Shown one piece after another: positions 34,256-42,129 of a stretch of 64,000 nt of DNA. Origin of the DNA: Roseitranquillus sp963749675 (GTDB taxonomy: Bacteria > Pseudomonadota > Alphaproteobacteria > Rhodobacterales > Rhodobacteraceae); assembly GCA_963749675.1 (NCBI GenBank), contig CAVVNT010000003.1, positions 1 to 64,000 of the forward strand. The letters run 5' to 3'. The notes beneath the pieces were generated by a model. That model worked only from the letters and a program-made list of their open reading frames with translations, made no database searches and was not told the DNA's origin. Positions within the stretch are counted from its first letter, which is position 1, and every line of letters starts with the position of its first letter. The position numbers were made by a program, and so were the translations under genes.

Positions 34256-34654
34256 ATGTCGGACAGGCTCGATACCCTATTTGCAGCGCTTTCGGATCCG
34301 ACGCGGCGGCGCATCCTGATGCTGCTTCTGGAAGACGATATGGCCGTCACGGACGTGGCAGAGCCGTTCGGCATGTCGCTCGCCGGGATCAGCAAGCACC
34401 TCACGGTTCTCGACCGGGCGGGCCTGATATGCCGTGAGCGTCGAGGCCGCGTCACCTGGTGCAAGCTTCAGACGGAGGCGATGCGCGAAGTCTCCGTCTG
34501 GCTTGTAGGCTTCGGGTTGCTCGACCCGCTCGACCTCGACGCGTTCGAGAGGTTCCTGAGGGCCGAAGGACTAGAGCACGAAGCTCACGATCGCGATGAC
34601 GATGACGACGAGTCCGACAATGTAGATGATCTGGTTCACGAAGGCTCTCCTTGA
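34256..34654 (+). CDS. ArsR-family transcriptional regulator with acidic tail
   Basis: 132 residues from ATG 34256 (ATG 34244 also in frame). The winged helix reads LFAALSDPTRRRILMLLLED, MSLAGISKHLTVLDRAGLI, RERRGRVTWCKL. No metal-binding CxC motif is present, so it probably does not sense metals. The last 25 residues include DRDDDDDESDNVDD; this tail is the exact antisense of a 22-codon membrane peptide gene on the other strand, so it may be a by-product of the overlap. There is no SRPBCC partner gene next door, which such regulators often have. Confidence 0.8.
   Translation: MSDRLDTLFAALSDPTRRRILMLLLEDDMAVTDVAEPFGMSLAGISKHLTVLDRAGLICRERRGRVTWCKLQTEAMREVSVWLVGFGLLDPLDLDAFERFLRAEGLEHEAHDRDDDDDESDNVDDLVHEGSP
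34571..34639 (-). CDS. 22-residue membrane peptide, copy 2
   Basis: GTG 34637-34639, preceded by GGAGAG at the right distance, opens 22 codons ending at TAG 34571-34573. The product is an almost pure transmembrane helix starting with VNQIIYIVGLVVIVIAIV. It is the tandem paralogue of the gene at 34673-34741 (15 of 22 residues identical by hand count, the rest conservative). It lies entirely antisense to the 3' end of the ArsR gene. Function unknown. Such peptides could modulate a membrane protein or act as a toxin. Confidence 0.65.
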   Translation of the reverse strand: MNQIIYIVGLVVIVIAIVSFVL

Positions 34655-34672
34655 GTAAATCTTTGGTGCAGT

Positions 34673-34741
34673 TCACGCCACGAAATTCACGATCGCAAGG
34701 ACGATCACAACCAGGCCGACAAGATAGATGATGGCGTTCAT
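34673..34741 (-). CDS. 22-residue membrane peptide, copy 1
   Basis: ATG 34739-34741, preceded by GAGGATCTCC, opens 22 codons ending in TGA at 34673-34675. The product starts MNAIIYLVGLVVIVLAIV and is a single hydrophobic helix with almost no soluble part. It is the same length as copy 2, 33 bases downstream. Two copies with the same length, ribosome sites and sequence make this a real gene pair despite the size. I recall similar very short peptides in related alphaproteobacteria but no assigned role. Confidence 0.7.
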   Translation of the reverse strand: MNAIIYLVGLVVIVLAIVNFVA

Positions 34742-34770
34742 GGAGATCCTCGCATCCTGTTTCGTCCCAT

Positions 34771-34804
34771 GGAACCGCGAGGAAGGCCCTTCGGTTCCTT
34801 TTCC
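34771..34804. terminator. possible weak terminator between LysR and peptide genes
   Basis: GGAACCG at 34771-34777 pairs with CGGTTCC at 34792-34798 and is followed by TTTT on the plus strand. It abuts the LysR stop codon. The T run suits plus-strand transcripts coming past the ArsR gene. Support is weak. Confidence 0.35.
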
Positions 34805-35679
34805 TACCAGTTGCGCACATCCTCCTTGAGGAATCCCAGGAACGTCTGGACCTTGGTGGTCCGGTGCAGATCGACGTGCGTCACAAGCCACAGGTTCGCC
34901 CCCCATTCCTCTCGGCTACCCATTACCGGGACCAGAGACCGAAAGAGCTCCGCATCCCACTTCGACACGAATCCCAGTCCGGCGCCGGCCAGGACGGCGT
35001 CTCGCGCGGTATGCGGGTCGCTGACCCGGAACAGCACCCTTTCCTGCGCGACGTGCGCGTTCATCCATCTGACGAATGGCGCGCGTGCCTCCGCACCGTC
35101 GAACCCGATGAAGTCGTGGTGGAGGAGATCGTCGTCCGTCACGGGGACGCCGCGCTCCGCGAGGTATTTCTCGCTGCCATAGAGTCCGATGACCTGATGC
35201 GTGAACGGCTGGACCACATTGTCCGGCTCCTCCGGCGGAGGGCCGGCACGGACCGCCACATGCGCCTCACCGTACTCCAGCCGGAACAGTCGTTCCGCGG
35301 TCAGGTAGCGCACGGTAAGGTCCGGATGCCGTGACCGGAAGCGTACGAGGGCTGGCGTCATCCTCGGCGACAGGCTCGGCAGCGACGTCACGACGAGATC
35401 TCCGCTGACGTCCTCGCCCCGGCCGCGTATCCGTCCGGCGAGCTGCGCGAACCGATCCTCGGTCGCCTGCCCCACGTTCAGCAGGTCGAGGCCGGCCTCG
35501 GTCGGCGTGTATCCACGCGCGTGGCGTTGGAAGAGCTTGACGCCGAGCCGCCCCTCCAAGGCGTCGATGTGGCGGATGACGGTCGCATGATGCACGCCGA
35601 GCGCTTCCGCCGCGCCGCTGACGGTCCCGGCGCGGGCGACGTGGTAGGCGGTTCGAATCTCGTCCCATGCTGTGATCAT
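34804..35679 (-). CDS. LysR-family transcriptional regulator
   Basis: 291 residues from ATG 35677-35679. The N-terminal helix-turn-helix (about 5-60) reads YHVARAGTVSGAAEALGVHH and HIDALEGRLGVKLFQRHARG. The substrate-binding part follows (about 90-291; DLVVTSLPSLSPRMTPALVR, PDLTVRYLTAERLFRLEYGE). No obvious target gene is divergent from it; the divergent neighbour is ffh, 268 bases away. Effector unknown. Confidence 0.88.
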   Translation of the reverse strand: MITAWDEIRTAYHVARAGTVSGAAEALGVHHATVIRHIDALEGRLGVKLFQRHARGYTPTEAGLDLLNVGQATEDRFAQLAGRIRGRGEDVSGDLVVTSLPSLSPRMTPALVRFRSRHPDLTVRYLTAERLFRLEYGEAHVAVRAGPPPEEPDNVVQPFTHQVIGLYGSEKYLAERGVPVTDDDLLHHDFIGFDGAEARAPFVRWMNAHVAQERVLFRVSDPHTARDAVLAGAGLGFVSKWDAELFRSLVPVMGSREEWGANLWLVTHVDLHRTTKVQTFLGFLKEDVRNW

Positions 35680-35947
35680 GCGGTCGACGCATCCCCGAAG
35701 ACCTCGGCCGAGGCAATAGCGTGCTCGTCTGGGCGGGGTTCCGGCTTGACACGGCGCAACCGCGCGCTTACCCGAAAGGCATTCCGGAAGTGACCCAGGC
35801 TTCCGGTCCCGGCTCCCGCCGGGATCGTCGTCCGTCAGCGAGTTTCGCCCACGGGCGCGTTTTGCGTTTTCCGCTGGGCCGGGACGCGTTGGCAATGGAC
35901 GGTTCCGACACCAGATCGGGACCGGAGGTCGAAAGGAGGCCGCTGAG

Positions 35948-37411
35948 ATGTTCGAGAACCTGTCCGAACGCCTGTCCGGTGTCTTCGACCGGCTGACCAA
36001 GCAGGGCGCGCTGAGCGAGGAAGACGTCAAGACGGCGCTGCGCGAGGTGCGCACCGCGCTGCTCGAGGCCGACGTGTCGCTGCCGGTGGCGCGCGACTTC
36101 GTCAAGCGGGTGCAGGGCAAGGCCACCGGCGCCGCCGTGACGAAGTCGGTCACGCCGGGCCAGCAGGTGGTCAAGATCGTACACGACGAGCTGGTCGCGA
36201 CGTTGTCGGGCGACGGCGAGCCGGGCCGCCTGCGCATCGACAACGCGCCCGCGCCGATCCTGATGGTCGGCCTGCAGGGCGGCGGCAAGACGACGACCAC
36301 CGGCAAGCTCGCCCGCCGCCTGAAGGAGCGCGAGGGCAAGCGCGTGCTGATGGCCTCGCTCGACACCAACCGCCCGGCGGCGATGGAGCAGCTGGCGATC
36401 CTCGGCCAGCAGATCGGCGTCGACACGCTGCCGATCGTGCCGGGCCAGACCGCGGTGCAGATCGCCAAGAGGGCGAAGCAGCAGGCGAGCCTCGGCGGCT
36501 ACGACGTGGTGATGCTCGACACCGCCGGGCGGCTGCAGATCGACCGGACGCTGATGGACGAGGTGGCCGAGGTCCGCGCCGTCACCGAGCCGCGGGAGAC
36601 GCTGCTGGTCGTCGACGGCCTGACCGGCCAGGTCGCGGTCGAGGTCGCCGAGGAATTCGACCGCACCGTCGGCATCTCGGGCGTGATCCTGACACGGATG
36701 GACGGCGACGGCCGCGGCGGCGCGGCCCTGTCGATGCGCGCCGTCACCGGCAAACCGATCAAGTTCGTCGGCGTGGGCGAGAAGCTCGACGCGCTGGAGG
36801 AGTTCGACCCGGAGCGCATCTCGGGCCGCATCCTCGGCATGGGCGACATCGTGGCGCTGGTCGAGAAGGCGCAACAGACGCTCGAGGCTGAGCAGGCCGA
36901 GCGGATGATGCGCCGCTTCCAGAAGGGTCAGTTCAACATGAACGACCTCCGCCAACAGCTTGAACAGATGACCAAGATGGGCGGCATGGAGGGCATGATG
37001 AGCATGATGCCCGGCATGGGGAAGATGCAGAAGCAGATGCAGGCTGCGGGCTTTGACGACGGCGTCATCCGCCGCCAGGTCGCGCTCATCAATTCGATGA
37101 CCAGGCGGGAGCGGGCGAACCCTGCGATCCTGCAGGCAAGCCGCAAGAAGCGGATCGCCTCGGGCGCCGGTCTTGAGGTCAGCGAGCTCAACAAGCTTCT
37201 CAAGATGCAGCGCCAGATGGCTGATGTCATGAAGAAACTCGGCCGCGGTGGGGCCAAGGGTCTGATGCGCCAGATGGGCGGCCTCTTCGGCAAGGGCGGC
37301 ATGCCGCAGGACCCGGCCGCGATCGAGGCTGCGGCCAAGCAGATGGGCGGGATCCCCGGGATGGGCGGCGGCCTGCCCCCCGGCCTCTCCGGTGTCGGAC
37401 GCAAGAAGTGA
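35948..37411 (+). CDS. ffh: signal recognition particle protein Ffh
   Basis: 487 residues. It targets nascent membrane proteins to the translocon with 4.5S RNA and FtsY. The N domain (about 1-85) is followed by the G domain with the P-loop GLQGGGKTTTTGKLA (about 108-122), DTNRPAAMEQLA, DTAGRLQIDR and TRMDGDGRGGAALS. The M domain is Met-rich (GGMEGMMSMMPGMGKMQKQM, MTRRERANP). AAAGGAGG lies ahead of ATG 35948. First gene of the translation cluster that runs to rpmE. Confidence 0.97.
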   Translation: MFENLSERLSGVFDRLTKQGALSEEDVKTALREVRTALLEADVSLPVARDFVKRVQGKATGAAVTKSVTPGQQVVKIVHDELVATLSGDGEPGRLRIDNAPAPILMVGLQGGGKTTTTGKLARRLKEREGKRVLMASLDTNRPAAMEQLAILGQQIGVDTLPIVPGQTAVQIAKRAKQQASLGGYDVVMLDTAGRLQIDRTLMDEVAEVRAVTEPRETLLVVDGLTGQVAVEVAEEFDRTVGISGVILTRMDGDGRGGAALSMRAVTGKPIKFVGVGEKLDALEEFDPERISGRILGMGDIVALVEKAQQTLEAEQAERMMRRFQKGQFNMNDLRQQLEQMTKMGGMEGMMSMMPGMGKMQKQMQAAGFDDGVIRRQVALINSMTRRERANPAILQASRKKRIASGAGLEVSELNKLLKMQRQMADVMKKLGRGGAKGLMRQMGGLFGKGGMPQDPAAIEAAAKQMGGIPGMGGGLPPGLSGVGRKK

Positions 37412-37427
37412 CGAGGCAGGACGCCGT

Positions 37428-37961
37428 ATGACCTCGCGGGAGCTCGAAAGGCTGTTGCATATCCCGGTTCTGGAGACCGGGCGACTCCTCCTGCGTGCGC
37501 CTCGCACCACTGATGAGCCGGCCTGGTCCGCCTTCATCGAGAGTCAGCGCGCGAAATTCATAGGAGGACCGGTGGAAACCGGCCGCGGATGGCGGACGTT
37601 CGGGACGCTGCTCGGACACTGGCTGATGCGCGGCACCGGCGGCTTCGTTCTGCAACTCAAGGATGACCCAGCGCCTCTCGGCCAGGTCGGCCCCTGGTAC
37701 CCAGGCGACTGGCCGGAGCCGGAGATCGGCTGGACGCTCTGGACGGCGGAGGCTGAAGGCCAAGGCTACGTGACCGAAGCGGCGCGGGCCGTGTTGGCGC
37801 ACGTCTTCGGCGATCTGGGCTGGCCGACTGCGGTCAGCTACATCGACGCCGACAACACCCGGTCGGTGGCAGTCGCCGAGCGCCTTGGCGCATCGGTCGA
37901 CGCCGATGCGCCCCGACCGAACGACGAGGTCGTGGTCTACCGTCACTCGAGGCCCGCATGA
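37428..37961 (+). CDS. GNAT-family N-acetyltransferase (RimJ/RimL-like), first of three
   Basis: 177 residues. LETGRLLLRAPRTTDEPAWS is the usual N-terminus of the GNAT RimJ/RimL group; EGQGYVTEAARAVLAHVFGD contains the acetyl-CoA loop, and SYIDADNTRSVAVAERLGA is the C-terminal motif. The substrate may be a protein N-terminus or a small amine. It begins 16 bases after ffh, and its stop overlaps the start of the next GNAT gene (ATGA). Confidence 0.88.
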   Translation: MTSRELERLLHIPVLETGRLLLRAPRTTDEPAWSAFIESQRAKFIGGPVETGRGWRTFGTLLGHWLMRGTGGFVLQLKDDPAPLGQVGPWYPGDWPEPEIGWTLWTAEAEGQGYVTEAARAVLAHVFGDLGWPTAVSYIDADNTRSVAVAERLGASVDADAPRPNDEVVVYRHSRPA

Positions 37962-38527
37962 GCGATACCGACCGCCCCTGGGAGATGGCGCCGCGCGGTT
38001 CGCTCGTCACACGCGCGATTGCGTCGGTCCTGCCGACGATCGAGACCGAAAGGCTTGTCCTCCGCGCGCCACGGATGGAGGACTTTTCGGCCTACGCCGA
38101 GATCGCGACGTCGGATCGCTGGTTCTCCGAACCGCTGACACGCCGGGACGCCTGGCTCGACTTCAGCCAACTCGTCTCGGGCTGGCTGCTCGCCGGCACC
38201 GGATTGCTTTCCGTCGACCGGTCCAAGGACGGCCGTCTTGTGGGATTTGTGCTCGTCTACCACGAGTTCGGCGATCCAGAGATGGAGCTCGGATGGTTGC
38301 TTTCCGCGGAAGCCGAAGGCCACGGATACGCGACCGAGGCAGCCCTTGCCCTGCGCGAGCATGTGGAGAGGGCGCAAGGCCTGCATCGGCTCGTCAGCTA
38401 TATCGGCGATGACAATTTACGGTCGATCCGTGTGGCCGAGCGGCTGCATGCCGTCCGCGATAAAGCGGCCGAGGCCGCGATCGAGCAGCGCTGCCGCGTC
38501 TACAGGCATCCGGCGGCGCGAGCATGA
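37958..38527 (+). CDS. GNAT-family N-acetyltransferase, second of three
   Basis: 189 residues with the same layout as its neighbour: IETERLVLRAPRMEDFSAYA, EAEGHGYATEAALALREHVE, SYIGDDNLRSIRVAERLHA. Both products may arise from a tandem duplication. Overlaps both flanking genes by four bases, so the three GNAT genes and the chorismate mutase gene are translationally coupled. Confidence 0.88.
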   Translation: MSDTDRPWEMAPRGSLVTRAIASVLPTIETERLVLRAPRMEDFSAYAEIATSDRWFSEPLTRRDAWLDFSQLVSGWLLAGTGLLSVDRSKDGRLVGFVLVYHEFGDPEMELGWLLSAEAEGHGYATEAALALREHVERAQGLHRLVSYIGDDNLRSIRVAERLHAVRDKAAEAAIEQRCRVYRHPAARA

Positions 38528-38733
38528 CAGAGACGGTGGTCCGCATTCGCACCGTCGAAACGCAGCGGATCGTCCTGCGTGCCCCGCAGGAAGTTGATTT
38601 CGACGTCTTTGCTGCGTTTCGCGCGTCAGACCGATCGCGCGCCCTCGGCGGGCCTTACACGCGGGCGGACGCGTTTCAGCAGATGGCCGCCCTGATCGGC
38701 CGATGGAACGCCTCGCCGGAGATCGCGGCATGA
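38524..38733 (+). pseudogene. third GNAT gene, 3'-truncated
   Basis: 69 residues with only the N-terminal third of a GNAT enzyme: VETQRIVLRAPQEVDFDVFA, DRSRALGGPYTRADAFQQMA. The acetyl-CoA loop and C-terminal motif are missing, so it cannot be an active acetyltransferase. The stop overlaps the chorismate mutase ATG (ATGA at 38730-38733), so the deletion fused it neatly to the next gene while keeping coupling. It might persist as a leader ORF. Confidence 0.7.
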
Positions 38734-39020
38734 TCAATGCCAGGACGCTTCTGAAGGGTCACCGGGAGTCGATCGACAGGCTGGACGCGATCCTCGTCTA
38801 TACGCTCGGCGAGCGGTTCAAGCACACGCAGGAGGTGGGCCGACTCAAGGCCGAGCACGATCTGCCGCCGTCCGACCCGCTGCGCGAGGCCGAGCAGATC
38901 GAGCGGCTGGAAAAGCTCGCCGTGGAGGCCGACCTGGATCCGGATCTCGCCAAGGAATTCATGGCCTTCATCATCTCGAAGGTCATCCGTCACCATGAAG
39001 CACATCGCCAGAACAGTTAG
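38730..39020 (+). CDS. chorismate mutase (AroQ type)
   Basis: 96 residues of the all-helical AroQ fold, converting chorismate to prephenate for Phe/Tyr synthesis. Motifs: HRESIDRLDAILVYTLGERF, EVGRLKAEHDLPPSDPLREA, ISKVIRHHEAHRQ. The monofunctional gene between ffh and rpsP is typical of alphaproteobacteria. ATG 38730 overlaps the truncated GNAT stop. Confidence 0.9.
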   Translation: MINARTLLKGHRESIDRLDAILVYTLGERFKHTQEVGRLKAEHDLPPSDPLREAEQIERLEKLAVEADLDPDLAKEFMAFIISKVIRHHEAHRQNS

Positions 39021-39032
39021 GAGAAACACGCA

Positions 39033-39396
39033 ATGGCCATGAAGAATTCGTCTCGCACGCGGAGGCTCGAAGAAGCGTCCGCACTACTCGATCGTCGCCG
39101 CCGACAGCCGGATGCCGCGTGACGGTCGCTTCCTCGAGAAGCTCGGCACCTACAACCCGCTGCTGCCCAAGGACAGCGAGGACCGGGTGAAGATCGACTT
39201 GGAGCGCGTTCAGCACTGGCTGGAAAAGGGCGCGCAGCCTACCGACCGGGTGAGCCGGTTCCTGGAAGCTGCAGGGGTGCGCGAAAAGACCCAACGCAGT
39301 AATCCCAAGAAGGCCGAGCCCGGCGCCAAGGCCAAGGAACGAGCTGAAGAGCGTGCCGTCAAGTCCGCGACGCCCGCAGAGGAAGCCACCGAGTGA
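39033..39396 (+). CDS. rpsP: 30S ribosomal protein bS16 (one frame break at codon 5)
   Basis: The start ATG 39033 follows GGAGAAAC. From there the natural start MAMK is followed by an extra A in GAAGAATTCG (39041-39050). In the next frame the protein continues as IRLARGGSKKRPHYSIVAAD, then MPRDGRFLEKLGTYNPLLP, as expected for bS16. No in-frame upstream start exists for the main frame because a TGA lies at 39040-39042. The span is 121 codons plus one base. As rpsP is normally essential and single-copy, this indel is probably a sequence error. The Lys/Ala/Glu-rich C-terminal extension is usual in this class. Confidence 0.9.
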
Positions 39397-39442
39397 TGGC
39401 AGTCGCGTCGCGCTAGGGCGCTGTCGGCAGGATGGGGGAGCC

Positions 39443-39859
39443 ATGGGCCACGTGATCGGCGTCGTCCACCGCATGCAGGTCGAGACCGCGGCGCGCGAGG
39501 GGTTCGTCGCCTTCGGCCACGGTAAGAAGTCACTGGTGGACGGCCTTTGCCCCGGCGACACGGTCATCTACTACGCGCCGCGCACAGAGCCCGAGGGCGC
39601 GCCGGTGCAGGCCTTCGTGGCTCACGCCACCGTGACAGGCGCGGCCGCTCGGGAACGGAGCTTCGGGCAAGGGGGCAACGGCTGGATTCGCGATGCCGCC
39701 TACGACGAGGTGCGCGAGACCCCGGTGCGGCCACTGCTTGACGAGCTCGAGTTCTTGAAGGGCCGGCGCAAGAACTGGGGCATGGCCTTTCGCGGCGGCC
39801 GCTTCACCATCGGCGACGCTGACTATCGCCTGATCGCGAAGGCGATGGGCCTTGGCTGA
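39443..39859 (+). CDS. EVE domain (PUA-like) protein
   Basis: 138 residues. GVVHRMQVETAAREGFVAFG, KSLVDGLCPGDTVIYYAPRT and the conserved C-terminal part (KGRRKNWGMAFRGGRFTIGD) show an EVE fold, a pocket that recognises modified bases in DNA or RNA. EVE proteins occur with defence and with tRNA/rRNA modification genes. Here it overlaps rimM by eight bases, inside the ribosome-maturation cluster. ATG 39443 follows GGGGGAG. Confidence 0.75.
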   Translation: MGHVIGVVHRMQVETAAREGFVAFGHGKKSLVDGLCPGDTVIYYAPRTEPEGAPVQAFVAHATVTGAAARERSFGQGGNGWIRDAAYDEVRETPVRPLLDELEFLKGRRKNWGMAFRGGRFTIGDADYRLIAKAMGLG

Positions 39860-40355
39860 GAAGGTCTGCGTCGCTGTCTTGGCAGGCGCCTATGGCGTTC
39901 GTGGCGAACTGCGGCTGAAGAGCTTCACCGCTGAGCCGCGGGCCATCGCCGACTACTCCCCGCTGACCGGCGACGACGGGCAAGAGTATGATGTGACCCT
40001 CGGCTCGCCGATCAAGGGCGGGTTCTCGGCGCGCCTGACCGGCATATCGAGCAGGGAAGCCGCGGACGCGCTGCGGGGAACGCGCCTTTACGTCCCGCGC
40101 GAGAAGCTGCCGGCACTGCCGGACGATGAGTTCTACCACGCCGACCTGATCGGGCTCGAGGTGGTCGACACCGGTGGAGCCATCGTCGGCCGGGTGCGCG
40201 CGGTCCTCGATCATGGCGCAGGCGACCTTCTTGAGGTGGCGCTGCCGGGCGGGTCGCGGACGATCCTGCTGCCGTTCACCCGCGCAACGGTGCCCACCGT
40301 CGACCTGTCGGCCGGACGCCTGGTGGCGGATCCGCCGGAGGGGCTGCTCGATTGA
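39852..40355 (+). CDS. rimM: 16S rRNA processing protein RimM
   Basis: 167 residues from a TTG start at 39852, chosen because the frame starts AEKVCVAVLAGAYGVRGELR, the usual RimM opening. The PRC-barrel half has DEFYHADLIGLEVVDTGGAI, GDLLEVALPGGSRTILLPFT. It assists 30S head maturation around S19. Overlaps the EVE gene, which fits translational coupling. Confidence 0.92.
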   Translation: MAEKVCVAVLAGAYGVRGELRLKSFTAEPRAIADYSPLTGDDGQEYDVTLGSPIKGGFSARLTGISSREAADALRGTRLYVPREKLPALPDDEFYHADLIGLEVVDTGGAIVGRVRAVLDHGAGDLLEVALPGGSRTILLPFTRATVPTVDLSAGRLVADPPEGLLD

Positions 40356-40408
40356 CGGAACGTCCAAAGCTGCGGCGCGTTGGCGTCGAACCAAAGGGAA
40401 ACTTCCGA

Positions 40409-40570
40409 ATGCTCGAACTCATCCTGATACTGCTGGTGGTGGCCGCCATCGCCTCGCTGCTCGGCTTCGGCCGGATTTCCGGCGCTGCCATGACCGGTGC
40501 AAAGGTGCTGATCGGCATCGTGCTGGTCCTGTTCCTTCTCGTGATCCTTGGCGTGATCGCTCTCGCATGA
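40409..40570 (+). CDS. DUF1328 small membrane protein
   Basis: 53 residues with two helices and a short loop: LELILILLVVAAIASLLGFG, GRISGAAMTGAKVLIGIVLV. DUF1328 proteins are common in proteobacteria and of unknown function. ATG 40409 has AAAGGGAAAC in front. It sits between rimM and trmD. Confidence 0.85.
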   Translation: MLELILILLVVAAIASLLGFGRISGAAMTGAKVLIGIVLVLFLLVILGVIALA

Positions 40571-40605
40571 TGGACGCAGGCGCCGCGGCGGGCTAACCCG
40601 CCACG

Positions 40606-41400
40606 ATGTCGTCCGCACCGGAATCCCACGGCCGTCTTGCGATCCGCCCCTCCGCCAATGCGCGAGAACTCGCGCCCGAGATTGCCGGGGTATGGACCGC
40701 ACGCGTCATCACGCTGTTTCCCGACGTCTTTCCAGGGGTCATCGGGGCATCGCTGACCGGCAAGGCGCTGCGTCAGGGCCTGTGGCAACTCCAGACCGTC
40801 GACCTGCGCACCTTCGGCAAGGGTCGGCACCGGCAGGTCGACGACACCCCGGCCGGAGGCGGTGCCGGCATGGTACTGCGTCCCGACATCGTGGCGGCCG
40901 CGCTCGACGAGGCAGCGGAGACCGGGAACTGGCCCGTCATCTATCTGTCACCACGGGGAACGCGGTTCGACCAGCCGATGGCGCGCCGGCTGGCGCAGAC
41001 CGACGGTGTGACGCTGCTTTGCGGCCGGTTCGAGGGAGTGGACCAGCGCGTGCTCGATGCGCGAGAGGTGCTGGAAGTTTCGCTGGGGGATTTCGTCCTC
41101 ACCGGCGGCGAGATCGCGGCTCAAGCCTTGATCGACGCGACAGTGCGCCTTATACCCCGCGTTCTCGGGAATCAGGCGTCGGTCGAGGAGGAGTCCTTTT
41201 CGGACGGTCTGCTGGAAGCCCCGCATTTTACAAGGCCGGCACTCTGGGAAGGCCGCGCGATCCCCGACATTCTCCTGTCGGGCAATCACGCGAAGATCGC
41301 CGACTGGAGACGGGAAGAGGCCGAAAGGCTGACAAAGGAACGCCGCCCCGACCTCTGGCGGGCCTACCTTGCACGGCAAGGTCGCCGCGACGGAGACTAG
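40606..41400 (+). CDS. trmD: tRNA (guanine-N1)-methyltransferase TrmD
   Basis: 264 residues. It methylates G37 in tRNAs to prevent frameshifting. After a 30-residue N-terminal extension the core is RVITLFPDVFPGVIGASLTG, FGKGRHRQVDDTPAGGGAGM, YLSPRGTRFDQPMARRLAQT, LLCGRFEGVDQRVLDAREVL and SLGDFVLTGGEIAAQALIDA, the trefoil-knot SAM site. The order rimM-trmD-rplS is standard. Confidence 0.95.
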   Translation: MSSAPESHGRLAIRPSANARELAPEIAGVWTARVITLFPDVFPGVIGASLTGKALRQGLWQLQTVDLRTFGKGRHRQVDDTPAGGGAGMVLRPDIVAAALDEAAETGNWPVIYLSPRGTRFDQPMARRLAQTDGVTLLCGRFEGVDQRVLDAREVLEVSLGDFVLTGGEIAAQALIDATVRLIPRVLGNQASVEEESFSDGLLEAPHFTRPALWEGRAIPDILLSGNHAKIADWRREEAERLTKERRPDLWRAYLARQGRRDGD

Positions 41401-41456
41401 AGCTCTCGGGCAGCCCCACCTTCGCGGAACAACCGCGAGCAGAAATGGAGGCGCCG

Positions 41457-41845
41457 ATGGATATCATCGCGCAACTCGAGGCCGAACAAGTCGCGGAGCT
41501 CGGCAAGGAGATTCCGGACTTCAAGGCAGGCGACACCATCCGCGTCGGCTACAAGGTGACCGAGGGTACGCGGACCCGGGTCCAGAATTACGAGGGTGTC
41601 TGTATCGCCCGCAAGCACGGCGCCGGCATCGCCGGCACCTTCACCGTTCGCAAGATCTCGTTCGGCGAGGGGGTGGAGCGGGTGTTCCCGCTGCACTCGA
41701 CGAACATCGAGTCGATCACCGTGGTCCGCCGCGGCCGGGTTCGCCGCGCTAAGCTCTACTATCTGCGCTCGCGCCGCGGCAAGTCGGCCCGGATCGCAGA
41801 GGACACTAACTACAAGCCAAGCCTGTCACGGAGGCCGCGGAATGA
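41457..41845 (+). CDS. rplS: 50S ribosomal protein bL19 (frame break near C-terminus)
   Basis: ATG 41457 follows GGAGG. The sequence has the bL19 motifs AELGKEIPDFKAGDTIRVGY, VTEGTRTRVQNYEGVCIARK, VERVFPLHSTNIESITVVRR and KLYYLRSRRGKSARIAEDTN. The main frame then runs on for over 100 unrelated codons. If one G is restored in AACTACAAGCC (near 41813), the frame becomes KAKPVTEAAE and stops at TGA 41843-41845, overlapping rpmE. This is a single-base deletion in a gene that is normally essential, so probably a sequence error. Confidence 0.9.
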
Positions 41846-42063
41846 AATCCGACACGCATCCCGACTATCACCTGATCAACGTCAAGCTGGTGAACGGCGA
41901 CGTCGTGCAGATGAAATCGACCTGGGGCCAGGAGGGGGCCCAACTCTCGCTCGACATCGACCCCTCGGTGCATCCGGCATGGACAGGCGGCGGCGCACGC
42001 CTGATGGATACCGGCGGCCGCGTCACGAAATTCAAGAAGAAGTACGAGGGACTGGGCTTCTAA
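41842..42063 (+). CDS. rpmE: 50S ribosomal protein bL31, cysteine-free form
   Basis: 73 residues. MKSDTHPDYHLINVKLVNGD and LDIDPSVHPAWTGG match alphaproteobacterial bL31. There are no zinc cysteines, so this is the zinc-independent type. ATG 41842 has GGAGG ahead and overlaps the corrected rplS stop. Confidence 0.95.
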   Translation: MKSDTHPDYHLINVKLVNGDVVQMKSTWGQEGAQLSLDIDPSVHPAWTGGGARLMDTGGRVTKFKKKYEGLGF

Positions 42064-42085
42064 GCTCACCCCCGGCTATCGTATC

Positions 42086-42110
42086 AAGCGCGCCCCTCGG
42101 GGCGCGCTTT
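42086..42110 (+). terminator. rho-independent terminator after rpmE
   Basis: AAGCGCGCCCC (42086-42096) and GGGGCGCGCTT (42099-42109) form an eleven-pair GC-rich stem with a two-base spacing, followed by a short T run. It ends the ffh-rpmE cluster, 22 bases after the rpmE stop. Confidence 0.8.
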
Positions 42111-42129
42111 CGATTCCCGGGGGACGTGG

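Noticed and set aside
35768..37537. Minus-strand open frame of nearly 600 codons opposite ffh
   Set aside because: His/Leu/Asp-rich shadow of the ffh coding strand; ffh is unambiguous.
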